A stretch of DNA of 64,000 bases, taken from NCBI GenBank assembly GCA_022826805.1, contig JAJDUH010000044.1, positions 156,862-220,861 on the forward strand, in the 5' to 3' direction. Origin of the DNA: Candidatus Poribacteria bacterium. GTDB lineage: Bacteria > Poribacteria > WGA-4E > WGA-3G. Below, one piece after another: positions 1-7,399 of this stretch. Numbering within the stretch: the first letter of the stretch is position 1; the number at the start of each line of letters is the position of its first letter. The notes beneath the pieces are model-generated. The model was not told the origin of the DNA, did not search any database, and saw nothing but the letters and a program-made list of their open reading frames with translations. A program made the position numbers and the translations under genes.

Positions 1-1413
1 GGCAAGTTGCTCAGGTTCGCTTGAATTTCCACCTCGCCACATGGGTCCCACAGCATGAATCACATACCTTGCGTAGAGATTCCCGCCTGTCGTAATGACT
101 GCATTTCCAGGAAGACAGATTCCCTCACTTTCGATAATATTCTCGCAAGCATGATCAATTTCTGGACCACCAGCATCTCGAATCGCTGTATCTACTCCAC
201 TCCCTCTGGTTAACTCAGCTTTTGCTGCGTTCACAATAGCATCAACCTCAGACTCAACTATATCTCCTTGGATAATTTCAAGACGCGTTTGAGTAGGTGG
301 TATTTCCGGTGCTGGTTCTACACCGAGTTCTCTCTCAAATTGAGCACGGGTAATTGGATCAAACCGGTGCAGTTCATCATTTTTCTTAAGAAAGGTCCAT
401 TCATAAGGGTCTGTATTATCTGCAAATAACCCCAATTTAGCAACAGTCGGATTGATATATCCCTGTAATTGAACTATTCCATCATTTCCATCGTATCCAA
501 TTTTTTTGCACTCTGCAATGGCAACAGGATTGCCTTCACTATTCAGCAATGCAATGTCTGCCCTTCCTTCTCCATTCGTACCCCATGTAATTCGATATTC
601 CCGTTCTGTAGAAAAATTTGAAAACTTTGGCGAATCAAAATAACGCTGAACTGCACCGACAACAATTCCTTCGTAAGTTAAACTGGCATAATAGCATATA
701 TGACACAACTGATCTCGCAGCCTGTTAAAATGCTCATGGCATTTCCTACATCTATTTAGGACAGGGGGTCCCGGCGTTGGTTGTTCTGTTACCTGTACTA
801 TGTTATTTGCGTTGCCAATCTTAATTCGATATGTGCTTGCGTCCGTAAAAGTGTCAAGTATTCCTTTTACTATTACCTGATCTTCCCGCCGGAGCAGAAA
901 CGGAGAATCAATTTCCGGAGGGAGTGTACATTCAATAACCTCATCAGCTTGTTCATCCATATTTACATTCCTGAGTTTCAAGATTGTAAAACCAGCCTGC
1001 GATACAAAAACATTGACAATTTCACCTTGAACCTCGACAGCAGGCTGCTCCCTTAGGGTAGATCTCAGAGTAGTGGTCAGATCATTAACCGAAAAGGAAG
1101 GAGATGGTGCAGCATCGCCAGTCCGAGGGATATCTGTGACCTTAAACCTATATTCGCTGATAGTGTCATAGACATAAATCTGTCCTTTGACAAACACGTT
1201 GCTTCCAACTCGAGGCAAATTTTCTTGTAAAGATACCCATTCGTTGAAAATGACACACTCAATCTTTTTGTCCCTATCTGTGAGTATAAAATTGAGAGTC
1301 CCGTTTGGTGTACGGCTGACCCTTGAAATTTCGCCACGTATCCAGACATCTTGTAAGTTAGGTTTTCTCTGTATGATGTTTTTCAGATGCTGCGTAATCC
1401 TACTAACATTCAA
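1..1413 (-). CDS. OB-OB-zinc ribbon-PD-(D/E)XK-macro domain fusion protein, C-terminus off the left edge
   Basis: Reading the minus strand from a TTG at 1413 (GAGGTG lies 6 nt upstream; an in-frame GTG at 1422 is the alternative) gives 471 codons without a stop up to the window edge. Residues about 1-100 look like the N-terminal OB fold of exonuclease VII large subunit (ITQHLK, LQDVWIRGEISR, LNFILTD, FVKGQIYVYD). Residues about 105-210 look like a second, more divergent OB fold (VEVQGEI, VIVKGIL). C222-x2-C225 and C237-x2-C240 make a zinc ribbon. Residues about 262-350 resemble an HsdR-N or PD-(D/E)XK nuclease with D286, E301-x-K303 and a following Q. From 378 a macro domain begins (IIQGDI, VDAIVNAA, GSGVDTAI, YVIHAVGP), a fold that binds or hydrolyses ADP-ribose derivatives. 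About 80 residues of that domain are missing. I know no characterised protein with this order; a nucleic-acid defence or repair role is inference. Confidence 0.85.
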   Translation of the reverse strand, partial: MNVSRITQHLKNIIQRKPNLQDVWIRGEISRVSRTPNGTLNFILTDRDKKIECVIFNEWVSLQENLPRVGSNVFVKGQIYVYDTISEYRFKVTDIPRTGDAAPSPSFSVNDLTTTLRSTLREQPAVEVQGEIVNVFVSQAGFTILKLRNVNMDEQADEVIECTLPPEIDSPFLLRREDQVIVKGILDTFTDASTYRIKIGNANNIVQVTEQPTPGPPVLNRCRKCHEHFNRLRDQLCHICYYASLTYEGIVVGAVQRYFDSPKFSNFSTEREYRITWGTNGEGRADIALLNSEGNPVAIAECKKIGYDGNDGIVQLQGYINPTVAKLGLFADNTDPYEWTFLKKNDELHRFDPITRAQFERELGVEPAPEIPPTQTRLEIIQGDIVESEVDAIVNAAKAELTRGSGVDTAIRDAGGPEIDHACENIIESEGICLPGNAVITTGGNLYARYVIHAVGPMWRGGNSSEPEQLA

Positions 1414-1466
1414 TATGCACACCTCACTTTCATGCTATACTAAACTATTGATATAAGACTTTTACA

Positions 1467-1541
1467 GACACATTTCGCCCCGCTGGGGCTTTATCTTTCG
1501 AGCAGATAGCATTTCTATAGACATACCGCCCCGCTGGGGCT
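1467..1541. repeat. Paired GC palindrome repeat, copy A
   Basis: Two units sharing GACAT-N2-CGCCCCGCTGGGGCT lie at 1467-1490 and 1511-1541. The core CCCCGCTGGGG is an imperfect palindrome able to form a small hairpin. The second unit is preceded by TTCTATA. Similar pairs lie at 61309-61381 (inverted) and 63101-63173. This pair sits between the end of the DUF433 gene and the start of the macro-domain gene. Confidence 0.8.
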
Positions 1542-1551
1542 GCCTCTACAC

Positions 1552-1893
1552 TTAAGCAGAATTCACATTCTCAGATAATTTCTCGGAAGCCTTTGCGAAA
1601 CGTTCTCGTAATTCAACCACGAAAGGTGATGGATTCCGTAGTTGTTCTTGTTCCGCCTCCTCGTCAAGTTGCCTCACCTGTTCAAGATATGCTTCCACTT
1701 CCTCTTTTTTTGCCAGATAGTAGAGGATAGTTGCGTGTATTTTTTCAAGACTTAAGGTCGGATAGCGTAGTAAAATCTCTTCGGGACTTGCGCCTTCCAG
1801 ATAATCTTCCAACACAATCTCAATGTCAATACGATTCCCTTTAATCCGGATGACCCCTTTTTGAATGAAGTCAAAGTAACCTTCCAGTTCCAT
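1552..1893 (-). CDS. DUF433 domain protein, antitoxin-like
   Basis: This 113-residue protein matches the DUF433 pattern: an N-terminal IRIKGNRIDIEIVLEDYLEG segment followed by an HTH-like part (SPEEILLRYPTLSLEKIHATILYYLAKKEE) and a charged tail. DUF433 proteins are small putative DNA-binding proteins often found as the antitoxin partner of PIN-like toxins; no such partner is visible here. It starts 28 nt after the Rpn gene ends, so the two may be co-transcribed. A paralogue with the same domain lies at 63333-63668, and both copies adjoin the same palindromic repeats. The family call is secure, the function is not. Confidence 0.85.
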   Translation of the reverse strand: MELEGYFDFIQKGVIRIKGNRIDIEIVLEDYLEGASPEEILLRYPTLSLEKIHATILYYLAKKEEVEAYLEQVRQLDEEAEQEQLRNPSPFVVELRERFAKASEKLSENVNSA

Positions 1894-1921
1894 TGTTAAA
1901 CTCCACGGAGAGCACTGAATA

Positions 1922-2953
1922 TCAAGCGGAGTTGCCGTTTGCCATCAAAGTCTGCATAAACGCCTCCAAGTTCTCTGCTTGTGCCGCTGTCCGGAGTAAT
2001 TGCTCAAGGCGTTGCAAATCTTCAATACCCTCAAGGGATAGCTTTAACGTTTGCTCTGCTCCCACGCGGAACCGAGCATCAAGAACGTTAAGGATACTTT
2101 TGACAGCATTTTTCCTTTCACCTTGTTCAATACCTTGTTCAATACCTTGTTCAATGCCTTGTTCAATGCCTTGTTCAATGCCTTGTTCAATGCCTTGTTC
2201 AATGCCTTGTTCAATGCCTTGTTCAATGCCTTGTTCAATGCCTTGCTGCAGGATATATCGGTAAGTCGATGATTCTAACATGGGGACCTCCAACAGATGG
2301 TGAATTTTGGCAGGATCAACGATCAAACCACTCAAAATCCATTGCCATATCAATAAGTTATTCTGTAGATCCGGGGCAAGCGGGAGGGCAAACGTCATCT
2401 CATGACACTGCTCAACCCATTCAACCCTGGATATGCCTTCCGGTGGTCGCATCAATGGCGTAAACGCTATCAGACTGGTCTGGTCAGTATCAAAAATGGA
2501 TTGTCCATCAAACTCGCTTAGTCGGATCACCTGATACTCTATCAGAACATTGTGTCCTAGAAAATCTTGACTATATTTGCCTGGGTCGTTTCTACCGGCA
2601 TCTGAACGGAGATAGATGGTGAAAGACAAAATCGGCAATCCGTATCTTTCAAAGCACCTTCCGAAATAGCCAACCTTTCGCTTTAGTATCTCTGGTGTAC
2701 TTTCACGACTCACTTGGAACTCAATATGCACCAAGACTTCTCTATCATCAACCTCGACCTTCGACAAAACATCCATGCGCCGTATCTCAACAGTCGGCAG
2801 TTCCGTCTCAAGTTGTTCTACGAACTTCAGTCCGGGGATATTGGTGAGTTTTCTCAATAAATCTTCGGGGAACGTCCCGAAGATGTCTTTACTTACAATA
2901 TCGAATCGGTTGTGCGGTAAGTTTTCAAAGAATTCGTGTAAGATATTTTTCAT
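1922..2953 (-). CDS. Rpn family recombination-promoting nuclease (PD-(D/E)XK)
   Basis: A 343-residue protein with the Rpn/YhgA-like nuclease pattern near the N-terminus: DVLSKVEVDD followed by VLVHIEFQVSRE, giving the D and E-x-Q catalytic signature. Family members (E. coli RpnA) cut DNA and promote RecA-independent recombination; many derive from transposase-linked genes. Between about residues 234 and 277 the chain contains ten IEQG tetrapeptides encoded by a 12-bp tandem repeat, a region that probably forms an extended helix and whose length may vary between strains without changing frame. The C-terminal 65 residues are helical. The gene is followed by DUF433 after 28 nt. Related proteins are highly copied in some bacterial genomes. 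Confidence 0.88.
   Translation of the reverse strand: MKNILHEFFENLPHNRFDIVSKDIFGTFPEDLLRKLTNIPGLKFVEQLETELPTVEIRRMDVLSKVEVDDREVLVHIEFQVSRESTPEILKRKVGYFGRCFERYGLPILSFTIYLRSDAGRNDPGKYSQDFLGHNVLIEYQVIRLSEFDGQSIFDTDQTSLIAFTPLMRPPEGISRVEWVEQCHEMTFALPLAPDLQNNLLIWQWILSGLIVDPAKIHHLLEVPMLESSTYRYILQQGIEQGIEQGIEQGIEQGIEQGIEQGIEQGIEQGIEQGIEQGERKNAVKSILNVLDARFRVGAEQTLKLSLEGIEDLQRLEQLLRTAAQAENLEAFMQTLMANGNSA
2121..2252 (-). repeat. 12-bp coding tandem repeat, ten units
   Basis: Ten consecutive 12-bp units CCTTGTTCAAT(A/G) run from 2121 to 2240 on the plus strand, with a degenerate eleventh to 2252. They encode the IEQG array of the Rpn gene on the minus strand. The two units at low coordinates end in A and the rest in G, so the array is nearly homogeneous, which suggests recent slippage or unequal exchange. 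Long open frames on both strands here are artefacts of the repeat. Confidence 0.95.
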
Positions 2954-3044
2954 ACAAAGACCCTACACCGATTTTCTGAATCACATATTACGCGGCGTTG
3001 AATTAAAAGGAACATAACACTGGCTTGATGCTGGTTTGTATTTG

Positions 3045-3911
3045 TCACAACGTCTTATCAAGTTCTTTTAGCAAATTCCGCTGCTTGCGAGACAACGATT
3101 TCGGTATCTCCACAATCAACCGCACTCGCAAATCGCCCTTTCTACCAGAAGCATCTGCTGCGCCCCGCCCGCGCAAGCGTAGTTGCTGCCCAGGTTGCGC
3201 ACCCGGTGAGATCTTCAAATCTACATCGTCCGTTAGTGTCTTCACCCGAACGGAGCCGCCCAATGCCGCCGTTGTCATAGAGATTTTTGCATCTGTCAGC
3301 AGATCTAAGCCGTCGCGCGTCAACGTTGGATGCGGTTGCACAGCAACTGTCACCAACAAATCACCCGACATACCTATCCCCAGAGATTCCCCCTGCCCGC
3401 GAATGCGTAGGGTTTTGCCATCTTCAATTCCGGGTGGTATTGTAAGCGTAAGACGCTTGCCTTCGACATTCACTTCTTTCTTGCTGCCTAACACTGCGTC
3501 AGAGAAGGGGATACTGATGTTCATACGGACGTCGCGCCCACGAGTAGGCGCAGTCGTGCGTCGCTGTCCGAAGGCGTCCCCGAACGCATCGCCGAATCCA
3601 CCGAATCCACCGAATCCACGCCCAAAAATATCGTCCAAATTCAAGTTCGCGAAAATGTCGTCCATCGTCCGGTAGCCTTCAAACCCCATACCGTCAACCC
3701 CAGCGTGTCCGCGTGTATCATAGACGCGTCGTTTTTCCGGATCAGAGAGTACCGAATACGCATTCGACGCCTCTTTGAACTTCTCCTCCGCTACTTTATC
3801 CCCAGGATTCTTATCTGGATGATACTGAACTGCGAGCTTGCGATAGGCTTTTTTAATTTCTTCTGGCGTAGCACCTCGGCCTACACCGAGGATTTCATAA
3901 TAGTCTCTCAT
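3045..3911 (-). CDS. cbpA: DnaJ/CbpA-type co-chaperone without zinc finger
   Basis: A 288-residue class II J-protein. Residues 1-70 form the J domain with the HPD motif ([10 protein letters not shown]) that triggers ATP hydrolysis by DnaK. A Gly/Phe-rich linker ([19 protein letters not shown]) follows at about 95-115, and then the two beta-barrel client-binding domains (from [15 protein letters not shown] to [10 protein letters not shown]). The CxxCxGxG zinc-finger repeats of true DnaJ are absent, so CbpA-like is the best name. It lies 37 nt downstream of mtnK in the same direction and probably shares its transcript. No dnaK or grpE is nearby. Confidence 0.93.
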   Translation of the reverse strand: MRDYYEILGVGRGATPEEIKKAYRKLAVQYHPDKNPGDKVAEEKFKEASNAYSVLSDPEKRRVYDTRGHAGVDGMGFEGYRTMDDIFANLNLDDIFGRGFGGFGGFGDAFGDAFGQRRTTAPTRGRDVRMNISIPFSDAVLGSKKEVNVEGKRLTLTIPPGIEDGKTLRIRGQGESLGIGMSGDLLVTVAVQPHPTLTRDGLDLLTDAKISMTTAALGGSVRVKTLTDDVDLKISPGAQPGQQLRLRGRGAADASGRKGDLRVRLIVEIPKSLSRKQRNLLKELDKTL

Positions 3912-3948
3912 AAGTATTTAAAAAGGTGGGACGGTGTATACGCATTCG

Positions 3949-5085
3949 TTAAAGCATGGCGATGACCGCTGCGACATCTTGAAAAGACCGATGCTGTTTA
4001 ACAAGTGTTGTTCCGAATTGAAGTGCTGCCCTTTCTACGCGTAGTTTTCGCGGTATATCCACAATACCTTCTATATCTTTGACATGTGCAGCACCGATGA
4101 GCCGGCGCAGCATTTCCAGTCCAGCAAACCCAATGGCATCCTGGAAGATATTTTGCAACGTCTGTGCTTTTAAACCGGCATCAACTGTTTTGAATTCAGT
4201 GGTATAAGCGTGCCACGTTTGCACAATCGCTGTTTTGAGTGCCGATTGCACACGCAAGGCATCTTGATGCGAAAAATAGGACAAGAGGTAATTCGCCCAA
4301 TATAATCCGAGGTCGAATCCCACAGGACCGTAAAAAGCAAATTCAGCATCAATGACTTTGGCTGTGTTATCTTGGATCAGAACGCTACCCGTATGTAGGT
4401 CCCCGTGGGTTATGCCTTGCTGCACTGTCAGGAAAAGCTGCTTGAGATGCGATGTTTGCCGCAAAAAGTTTGAATCCGTTTTCAATTGCTGGACATCCGA
4501 TGCCAATCCAGGTGTCCAGAAGTTTGTCTCATGCTCAGTATACGGGAAGGTGAACACATAATCAGCCGTTATCGACTGCATAATAGTGTTCGCAAATTGC
4601 CGTCTACAGCAATGCGCGGTTTCTCCATCAACGTTGTCAATATAGGTGCGGCTATGCACGATGCCCATAAACCGTCCGACCTGTTCAGCGATCAGAGGGT
4701 CCACCGTACCAGCAATTAGATCCGCCTGTAGCACACGGGCATTTCGAAGATCTTCCATCGCTATGACCGCTGATTCCGCATCGAAATTGTACTGGACAGG
4801 GGCGGCACCACTGACTAACCGATTGTAAACATCCAACGCACGGGATTCATAAGTCAAACGTTCGGTGGATAACGGATAGTCCGGTCCTAATACTTTAATA
4901 TATGGAGGTGCGTGTTTTAAGACAATCGAGCATTCTGGACGTGCTGTATCTGAAACGCGATAGACGGTGTTAAGGTTGCCATCACCAATCTCTTCTACGC
5001 GAAACTCTGTATCAAGACCAAAAACACCGATTTCCGCGTGTCGGTTGCGGAGATAACCCTGGAGTGTATCAGGATTGAGTTCCAT
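3949..5085 (-). CDS. mtnK: S-methyl-5-thioribose kinase
   Basis: A 378-residue aminoglycoside-phosphotransferase-fold kinase. It carries features of methylthioribose kinase: IGDGNLNTVYRV nucleotide loop, IVLKHAPPYIKVLGP, the catalytic loop GITHGDLHTGSVLI and the metal-binding IDAEFAFYGPVGFDLG. The enzyme phosphorylates methylthioribose in the methionine salvage pathway, in the cytoplasm. It begins 16 nt after asd, linking methionine salvage with the aspartate pathway that makes methionine; other salvage genes (mtnA and later) are not in the window. Length is somewhat short for the family (about 400), but all key motifs are present. Confidence 0.9.
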   Translation of the reverse strand: MELNPDTLQGYLRNRHAEIGVFGLDTEFRVEEIGDGNLNTVYRVSDTARPECSIVLKHAPPYIKVLGPDYPLSTERLTYESRALDVYNRLVSGAAPVQYNFDAESAVIAMEDLRNARVLQADLIAGTVDPLIAEQVGRFMGIVHSRTYIDNVDGETAHCCRRQFANTIMQSITADYVFTFPYTEHETNFWTPGLASDVQQLKTDSNFLRQTSHLKQLFLTVQQGITHGDLHTGSVLIQDNTAKVIDAEFAFYGPVGFDLGLYWANYLLSYFSHQDALRVQSALKTAIVQTWHAYTTEFKTVDAGLKAQTLQNIFQDAIGFAGLEMLRRLIGAAHVKDIEGIVDIPRKLRVERAALQFGTTLVKQHRSFQDVAAVIAML

Positions 5086-5101
5086 ACCCGCTCCAACAAG
5101 C

Positions 5102-6103
5102 CTATAACAGTAGATTCTCAGCTATCTGGATAGCATTTAAGGCTGCGCCCTTGCGAAGGTTGTCGGCGACTACCCAAAGATTCAAGCCGTTTTCTATAGA
5201 GGCATCATCACGGATTCTGCCAACATAAACATCATCTTTGCCTGCGACATCTACAGCAAGTGGATACTGCTGATTGATCGGATCGTCTACAAGCTTCACA
5301 CCCGGTGCTGCAGCGAGACATTCTCTTGCTTCAGCTGGCGTGAGTTTATTGTGTGTTTCAACGTTTATCGATTCAGAATGTGCAAAGAAAACCGGTACTC
5401 GGACAGTTGTAGCAGAAACACCAATCGTGTCATCCTTTAATATCTTCCGAGTCTCGTTGATCATTTTCACCTCTTCCTCGTTGTCCCCACTGTCTAAGAA
5501 GGGCCAATCAAACGCAACATTGAACGCCATTTGGTGTGGAAATTTATCTAAAGTAACCGGTTTGCCTTCAAGCGCTTCAGTCGTTTGCTGTACCAATTCC
5601 ATGACGGCGCGCCCACTCTTACCAGAGACGCTCTGATATGTCGAAACAACTATCCTTTTAATGCCAACAGCATCATGAATAGGTTTGAGTGCCACCATCA
5701 TTTGGATAGTAGAGCAGTTTGGGTTGGCGATGAGTCCGTTGTGGGCACGGGCAACATCCATGTTGACCTCTGGAACAACCAGGGGTGTAGCTGGATCCAT
5801 ACGGAAGGCACTTGTATTGTCGATGACGAGCGCGCCTTTTTTCACAGCCGTTGGGATGAATTCGTGGCTGATAGACGCTCCCGCCGACGAAAATACCACG
5901 TCCACATCTTCAAACGAATCGTGCGTTAATTCTTCAATAATAATCGGGGCATCTTTAAAGGACAGAATCTCACCAGCGGAGCGGTGGGATGCTAAAAGCT
6001 TCAGGGAGGCAATAGGGAACCCTCGCTCCTCCAAAATCTGCAACATAGTGTTGCCAACAGCACCCGTCGCGCCTACGACTGCTACACGATAACTTTCATG
6101 CAT
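5102..6103 (-). CDS. asd: Aspartate-semialdehyde dehydrogenase
   Basis: A 333-residue Asd of normal length. The N-terminus has the NADP-binding GATGAVGNTM, the catalytic cysteine is C130 in NPNCSTIQ, and the substrate and dimer regions VSTYQSVSGKSGRAVMEL and VRVPVFFAHSESINVET follow. It reduces aspartyl phosphate to the semialdehyde, the branch point to lysine/diaminopimelate, threonine and methionine. It is first in a minus-strand run asd-mtnK-cbpA. A plausible sigma70 promoter lies at 6164-6192. Confidence 0.96.
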   Translation of the reverse strand: MHESYRVAVVGATGAVGNTMLQILEERGFPIASLKLLASHRSAGEILSFKDAPIIIEELTHDSFEDVDVVFSSAGASISHEFIPTAVKKGALVIDNTSAFRMDPATPLVVPEVNMDVARAHNGLIANPNCSTIQMMVALKPIHDAVGIKRIVVSTYQSVSGKSGRAVMELVQQTTEALEGKPVTLDKFPHQMAFNVAFDWPFLDSGDNEEEVKMINETRKILKDDTIGVSATTVRVPVFFAHSESINVETHNKLTPAEARECLAAAPGVKLVDDPINQQYPLAVDVAGKDDVYVGRIRDDASIENGLNLWVVADNLRKGAALNAIQIAENLLL

Positions 6104-6163
6104 TTTTGATATTTTCCTTTATTGTGTCACTTAAGCAGAATACTTAGTAAACTTTATCCTATA

Positions 6164-6192
6164 ATTTTACCACAAACATACCCTTAAAGCAA
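6164..6192 (-). promoter_or_regulatory. Candidate sigma70 promoter for asd
   Basis: On the minus strand TTGCTT and TAAAAT are separated by 17 nt, about 60 nt upstream of the asd start. The spacing is ideal and each box has four matches to consensus. No other signal is visible between this site and asd. Confidence 0.45.
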
Positions 6193-6382
6193 ATATTTTG
6201 ATTGGGTCTAATTTCCCGCGCTTTACCCAACACACAAATACACAGTAGGAATAATCCCTTAATCACGACACTCCCCCGAAAACGTGCCAAAATTTGAATC
6301 GGTGCCAAAGCTTCTGAAAACGAAATAGCTGCGGCAAAAATTCGATTCGACCCAGAAATTCATTGCTTTAAACGAAAAAAAT

Positions 6383-6411
6383 TTGACAAACACTACAATC
6401 TATGGTATTAA
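6383..6411 (+). promoter_or_regulatory. Strong sigma70 promoter with no gene directly downstream
   Basis: TTGACA (perfect) and TATTAA are separated by exactly 17 nt. The predicted start, near 6418, is followed by about 225 nt with no plausible coding frame and then by a second promoter at 6642. It therefore may drive a non-coding RNA or a long leader for the HU gene. Confidence 0.65.
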
Positions 6412-6417
6412 TTTTAA

Positions 6418-6640
6418 GAAACCTATTGTATTATGTCAGGTTAACTTTGCTAAGTAGCAGAGCAATTGAGTTCTCAGGTTCCCACATTCAGAACAGCAAA
6501 GTCTCCCTATAGGATAACTGAATCACTCCATTAGCTGTCTTCTGTTGTTATGGTTTCTGTTTCTATAAGGCATCTGCAGGCTGTTCTTGATATTTTCGCC
6601 TTATACTCCTGGCTAACTTTGGCACTGAATGCATTTTTAC
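6418..6640 (+). ncRNA. Candidate structured non-coding RNA
   Basis: This stretch lies between two consensus promoters and has no convincing open frame. AGAACAGC at 6490-6497 can pair with GCTGTTCT at 6580-6587, AGTT..AGG near 6468-6479 can pair with CCT..AACT near 6608-6619, and GGATAAC near 6511 can pair with GTTGTTAT near 6544. That would make a long imperfect hairpin with internal bubbles, of a size and shape like 6S RNA. I cannot match it to a conserved 6S, RNase P, SRP or tmRNA sequence; a 5' leader of HU is the alternative. Confidence 0.3.
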
Positions 6641-6641
6641 C

Positions 6642-6670
6642 TTGACATATCTATATCTGTATAGTATAAT
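6642..6670 (+). promoter_or_regulatory. Perfect-consensus sigma70 promoter for the HU gene
   Basis: TTGACA at 6642-6647 and TATAAT at 6665-6670 match consensus in all twelve positions with a 17-nt spacer. The HU start codon at 6797 lies about 120 nt downstream. Such a strong promoter suits a highly expressed nucleoid protein. Confidence 0.85.
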
Positions 6671-6796
6671 ATAATTACTACTATTAGTTTTTTGTTAAAT
6701 CCAATTTATGCCTGAGGTGGGAAGACTGCCGTTTCTTACTTATTGGGAAAATTCTTTGTTTTTCTGCGCGGGCTTAAAATTAGAGGAACATTTAAC

Positions 6797-7078
6797 ATGG
6801 CAAAATTAATGAAGAATGATGTCGTCAGCAGTATTGTAGAACAGACTGGTCTTAGCAAGAAAGAAGCAACCGCTGCTGTTGACGCTTTTACTGCGACTGT
6901 TAGCGATGCTTTGAGCAATGGCGATTCCGTTGGGTTGATCGGTTTTGGAACATTTGAAGCCAGAGTTCGACCAGCCCGTACAGGTCGCAACCCACAAACT
7001 GGCGAACCGATCGAGATTGCTGAGAAGACAGTTCCTGTCTTCAAGGCTGGTAAAAAGCTTCGCGACGCCGCTTCCTAA
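6797..7078 (+). CDS. hup: HU family DNA-binding protein
   Basis: Starting at the ATG at 6797 (AGAGGA about 10 nt upstream) gives 93 residues, the usual HU length; the in-frame ATG at 6743 would add an 18-residue tail foreign to the family. The helical dimer region (MKNDVVSSIVEQTGLSKKEA), VGLIGFGTFEARVRPARTGRNPQTGEPIEI arm and a C-terminal FKAGKKLRDAAS are all present. HU bends and wraps DNA without strong sequence preference. It sits alone between a perfect-consensus promoter and a long terminator hairpin. Confidence 0.95.
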   Translation: MAKLMKNDVVSSIVEQTGLSKKEATAAVDAFTATVSDALSNGDSVGLIGFGTFEARVRPARTGRNPQTGEPIEIAEKTVPVFKAGKKLRDAAS

Positions 7079-7106
7079 AATTAGCGGTTATTTTGCTCAG
7101 TTTTTA

Positions 7107-7162
7107 GGAAAAGCCGCGGGGTTATGCCCCGTTCATCAATTGGGAATAACCGCGGCTTTTCC
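7107..7162 (+). terminator. Long terminator hairpin after HU
   Basis: GGAAAAGCCGCGG at 7107-7119 pairs with CCGCGGCTTTTCC at 7150-7162, and inner bases (GGTTAT with ATAACC; CCC with GGG) extend the stem. The descending arm ends in CTTTT. It lies 28 nt after the HU stop codon. Confidence 0.8.
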
Positions 7163-7399
7163 GTGTTACACCTATTATCACATATTTTATCGCTTGCTCG
7201 ACAGAGATTGCCTTCGCAAAACATCCTATTACTATTGCCTTTAACAACTGGCATATTCTTTTCTTTTTTTATTTTTTGCAAGGTCAGATCTCTATCTTCC
7301 GTTTACATCATCTGTGAGTTTGCTTGCCTATTCTTCCGCACTATTTATCGATATTCTTCGCAAGCGTGCTCGTTAAAAACCGATGTCAGGAGACTCGTC

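Noticed and set aside
1077..1456. Short plus- and minus-strand frames inside the left-edge gene
   Set aside because: They are shadows; the TTG-initiated minus-strand frame carries all recognisable domains.
2121..2252. Possible CRISPR-like array
   Set aside because: Units are contiguous 12-mers without spacers and are in a coding frame.
1893..2264. Plus-strand frame with CSMP repeats across the Rpn gene
   Set aside because: It is the antisense reading of the 12-bp tandem array; all frames of the array are open.
3025..3675. 216-codon plus-strand frame opposite the DnaJ-like gene
   Set aside because: Antisense to a clear J-protein; composition rich in Pro/Arg/Ser without motifs.
6743..6796. 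Upstream start adding 18 residues to HU
   Set aside because: The extension has no ribosome-binding site and no family similarity; ATG 6797 gives the standard HU N-terminus.
7124..7399. N-terminal extension of the GHMP kinase
   Set aside because: It would start inside the HU terminator hairpin; the family N-terminus and a good ribosome-binding site are at 7400.
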